Shown here one piece after another: positions 61,818-64,000 of a stretch of 64,000 nucleotides of DNA (position 1 is the first letter of the stretch; every line of letters starts with the position of its first letter). The stretch covers positions 2,046,001 through 2,110,000 of the forward strand of contig OZ240208.1 in assembly GCA_965197455.1 (NCBI GenBank). Direction: 5' to 3'. This stretch comes from JAGWBD01 sp965197455. GTDB lineage: Bacteria; Chloroflexota; Anaerolineae; Aggregatilineales; Phototrophicaceae. Position numbers and translations under genes: made by a program. A model generated the notes under the pieces. It made no database searches, was not told the origin of the DNA, and saw only the letters and a program-made list of their open reading frames with translations.

Positions 61818-62198
61818 ATGCTGTCGCGCGCCCCGCTGCATTCCTCCCTGCGCACAACCCTCGCCGTCGCCTGGACCTTGCTCGTTTGTCTGCTGCTGCT
61901 GCAACCCGGCAAGGACCCGCTCATCGGCCCCGCCGCCGCCGGCGATCACGACGATTTCGGCCTGCTGGTGTTGCACCTCGGTCACTTCGTCGCTTTCGCC
62001 GTGATGACCTGGCTGTGGTGGCGCGCGCTGTTGGCATTGCGGCCCGCGCTGTTCATCGCCCTGCTCTGCGGCGCATTGACCGAACTGGCCCAGCTCTACG
62101 TGCCGGACCGCGGCCTTTCGGCGCTGGATCTGGCGCTCAACGGGTCGGGAGCGCTGCTGGTCGCTGCCTGGCTGCACCGACGTGGAGTGCCTGCGTGA
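61818..62198 (+). CDS. VanZ-like membrane protein
   Basis: This 126-residue protein has four predicted TM segments (TLAVAWTLLVCLLLLQPG, LLVLHLGHFVAFAVMTWLWW, LRPALFIALLCGALTELAQLY and LALNGSGALLVAAWL). HLGHFVAF, the TELAQLYVPDRGLSALDLALNGSGAL block and length match VanZ-like proteins, whose general function is unknown (low-level teicoplanin resistance in one case). The start follows a -10 directly. Its stop overlaps the next start (GTGA). Confidence 0.85.
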   Translation: MLSRAPLHSSLRTTLAVAWTLLVCLLLLQPGKDPLIGPAAAGDHDDFGLLVLHLGHFVAFAVMTWLWWRALLALRPALFIALLCGALTELAQLYVPDRGLSALDLALNGSGALLVAAWLHRRGVPA

Positions 62199-63700
62199 GC
62201 CGCACCCGGACCCTGGCCCTGGTGGTCCTGCTGCTCCTGCTCCATTTCGCGCTGCGCCTGCACCACCTGCTGGCCCTGCCGCTCTTCGGCGACGAGACCC
62301 TGCTGGCAGAGCGGGCGGAATCCGTGTGGGGCGGCCACCTGCTGTGGTTCGCGCGCGAAAGCAAACTGATGGGCGTGTGGTGGCTGGCCCTCTTCGTACC
62401 GCCGCTGCCGCCCTGGTTGCTGCGCGCGGGGATGCTGTTGCTGGCCTTGCCAGGCACAGCGGCCCTGCTGACGCTGGCGCGGCGCCTGTTCGGGCCCGGC
62501 GCAACCCTGCCGACCGGCATCCTGCTGGCCTGCGCGCCGATGTTGTTTTTCTTCGAACGCATGGCGCTGGCGGACACGAGCATGTTGACGCCGCTGGCCA
62601 TCCTGCTGCTCGCGCTGGAGCGTATGCGCTCCCGCCCGCGACGCGCGGCGGCGCTGCTGGCAGGCGCGGCGCTGGCGGCCGCCATCATGGCCAAGGCGAC
62701 GGCCCTCGCCCTGCTGCCCCTGCCGCTGCTGACCCTCTGGCTGCTGCCGCCTGGCCGGCCACGGCGCGCGCAGCTGCCTGCCCTGGCCTGGCTCTACGGT
62801 GCAACCCTGGCGCTGTGGCTGCCAATGCTGGCGCTACTGCGCCTGCGCAACATCGACTTTCTGGGCGCCGCCTTGCGCATCGGCGGCGACCTCGACGCCG
62901 TCAGCCTGCCGCAGCGCCTGCTCGACAACAGCCTGTTCCTGCTGCGTGGGCTGGTCAGCTACTTCGGCGCGCTGCCCCTGCTGCTCGCTGCGCTGCTCAT
63001 GCTCGCTGCCTTGCTGGCGCGGCCACGGCGTGCCGGTCTGCCGGCCCTGGCCAGCCTACTGGCGCTCGGCGCCGTGTCGCTGACCAGCAGCCACCAGCGT
63101 TCCATGCGCTACTGGCTGCTGGCCTTGCCGCCCGCCCTGCTGCTCTGCGCCGCTGGCCTGACCAGCCTGTCTTGCCGCCTGCGCCGGCGCGGACTGGCGT
63201 TGCTGCCCTGGCTGACGCTGGCGCTGTGGCTGGCGACGCAGGCCCTGCCCTTCCTGCAGACCGCCTGGTACGCGCCCGCCGACCTGCCCCTGGCGCGGTC
63301 GGACCGGATCGAATACATCGAGGCGGATTCGGCCGGGACGATGTTGCCCGAACTGGCGGCCCTGCTGGCGCAGGAAGCGCGCAACGTCGACGGGCCGCTG
63401 ACGGTCACAGGCGTCTTCGCCCAGTGCAACACGCTCGCGCTTTACCTGCGGCCGCTGCCGGAGGCGGAGCGCATCGCGCTGGATTGTCCGCGCCTGCTCT
63501 CGCCGCAGGGGCAGGGCGCCGCGCTGGACGCGCACGTCATGGCCCTGGCGCAACAACAGGCGCACTACCTCGTAATTTTTGAGGAGGTCGGGCTGGTGCC
63601 GGTGACGGATATACGCTCGCTGCGCCTGGAGACCCTGGCGCAACTGCCGCGCCCCGGCGGTCGGGTCACCATCAGCGTCTACCGGCCAGAAAGCCGCTGA
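62195..63700 (+). CDS. GT-C family membrane glycosyltransferase (ArnT/PMT-like)
   Basis: This 501-residue protein has about 11 TM segments. The first extracytoplasmic loop holds LFGDETLLAERAES with an Asp-Glu pair, the expected catalytic acid motif of GT-C enzymes, and the C-terminal ~100 residues form a soluble domain. GT-C enzymes use polyprenyl-phosphate sugars to glycosylate lipids or proteins outside the membrane. The start is GTG coupled to vanZ. Confidence 0.82.
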   Translation: MSRTRTLALVVLLLLLHFALRLHHLLALPLFGDETLLAERAESVWGGHLLWFARESKLMGVWWLALFVPPLPPWLLRAGMLLLALPGTAALLTLARRLFGPGATLPTGILLACAPMLFFFERMALADTSMLTPLAILLLALERMRSRPRRAAALLAGAALAAAIMAKATALALLPLPLLTLWLLPPGRPRRAQLPALAWLYGATLALWLPMLALLRLRNIDFLGAALRIGGDLDAVSLPQRLLDNSLFLLRGLVSYFGALPLLLAALLMLAALLARPRRAGLPALASLLALGAVSLTSSHQRSMRYWLLALPPALLLCAAGLTSLSCRLRRRGLALLPWLTLALWLATQALPFLQTAWYAPADLPLARSDRIEYIEADSAGTMLPELAALLAQEARNVDGPLTVTGVFAQCNTLALYLRPLPEAERIALDCPRLLSPQGQGAALDAHVMALAQQQAHYLVIFEEVGLVPVTDIRSLRLETLAQLPRPGGRVTISVYRPESR

Positions 63701-63704
63701 GCAA

Positions 63705-64000
63705 TCAGGCGTTCTGCATCAGGATGCCGCCGAGCAGCGCGATCGAAACGCTGACGACCAGCAGACCGGCCAGCGGTGTGCCCAGCAACATCGAGGCCAG
63801 CAGCGCGATGCCGAAGCTGGCGCCGGTGCTCAACAGCCGCGACTGCAGCTCGCGCGTGTTGGTCATCGCCGCCGCGCCACACAGCGCCAGCAGCAGGCCC
63901 AGTATGGGGATGTAGATAGCCCCCGACACCAGCAGCACGAGCGGCAAGGGCTGCAGGAACCAGGCGATCAGCGCGCCCGCCACCAGGCAGGCCAGCGGCA
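63705..64000 (-). CDS. Small multi-pass membrane protein, partial at right edge
   Basis: The frame remains open to the window end. A GTG at 63983 would give 92 residues, but upstream codons (PLACL) continue a hydrophobic run, so the true start is outside. Three TM segments: VLLVSGAIYIPILGLLLALCG, GIALLASMLLGTPLAGLLVV and VSIALLGGILM. I do not recognise the family. It ends 4 bp from the GT-C gene (convergent). Confidence 0.6.
   Translation of the reverse strand, partial: PLACLVAGALIAWFLQPLPLVLLVSGAIYIPILGLLLALCGAAAMTNTRELQSRLLSTGASFGIALLASMLLGTPLAGLLVVSVSIALLGGILMQNA

Overview
The window is a GC-rich, gene-dense bacterial chromosome segment. I infer Chloroflexota (Caldilineae/Anaerolineae-like). 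The grounds are a Cys-less S4, Tat-dependent sugar-binding proteins with an SRRDMLKG motif, a MaeB-type malic enzyme, paired phytanoyl-CoA-dioxygenase-like proteins, CxPxR sulfatases, an ADP-ribosylglycohydrolase and a divergent GroEL paralogue. No 16S rRNA or tRNA is present to confirm this. No phage, transposase or CRISPR array was seen.

Region 1 (1-31 kb) is mixed housekeeping and accessory sequence. It holds a partial beta-propeller glycosidase-like gene, rpsD, a solitary m5C methyltransferase coupled to rsmI, a sulfatase, malic enzyme-phosphotransacetylase, an MscS channel, a frameshifted DNA methyltransferase, an ABC-F ATPase, a PhyH-like dioxygenase, DinB and an epimerase. Next come a secreted three-repeat Cache-like protein, an arsR-arsM operon with a readable promoter and operator, a P460-like cytochrome lipoprotein, an HtrA protease, a FolC-like ligase, two membrane-anchored SdrD/LysM envelope proteins, a GT4 glycosyltransferase and FtsK. 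A BglII/BstYI-like restriction-modification pair, thpR, a metallophosphoesterase, an ADP-ribosylglycohydrolase and a second PhyH follow.

Region 2 (32.2-61.6 kb) is one 29-kb block entirely on the minus strand and is the most unusual part. In transcription order it has seven tandem Tat-exported solute-binding protein genes, two ABC permease pairs (one normal, one degenerate), a GH32-like enzyme, a divergent GroEL-like chaperonin coupled to an Asp-box propeller protein, five tandem cytoplasmic GH32-like genes and a sulfatase. No ABC ATPase and no dedicated regulator is in the window. The reasonable reading is import of beta-fructoside-like or related oligosaccharides and intracellular hydrolysis, with both the receptors and the hydrolases expanded by tandem duplication.

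The seven binding-protein units are 1.68-1.74 kb long. Each ends in the same AGGGGGAGCC stem-loop. The six internal spacers each carry a short degenerate copy of the 5' end of the vanZ-like gene that still lies intact, divergently transcribed, beyond the outermost unit. The array therefore seems to have grown by repeated duplication of a binding-protein gene together with its divergent promoter and the start of vanZ. Promoters differ between units and carry C/G homopolymers of 6-9 bases, which suggests that units are expressed differently or variably.

Region 3 (61.8-64 kb) has the intact vanZ-like gene, a coupled GT-C-type membrane glycosyltransferase and a partial membrane protein at the right edge. 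A family of palindromic intergenic repeats with CCCTCACC ends occurs near 3.3, 12.3, 32.0-32.2 and 42.0-42.2 kb.
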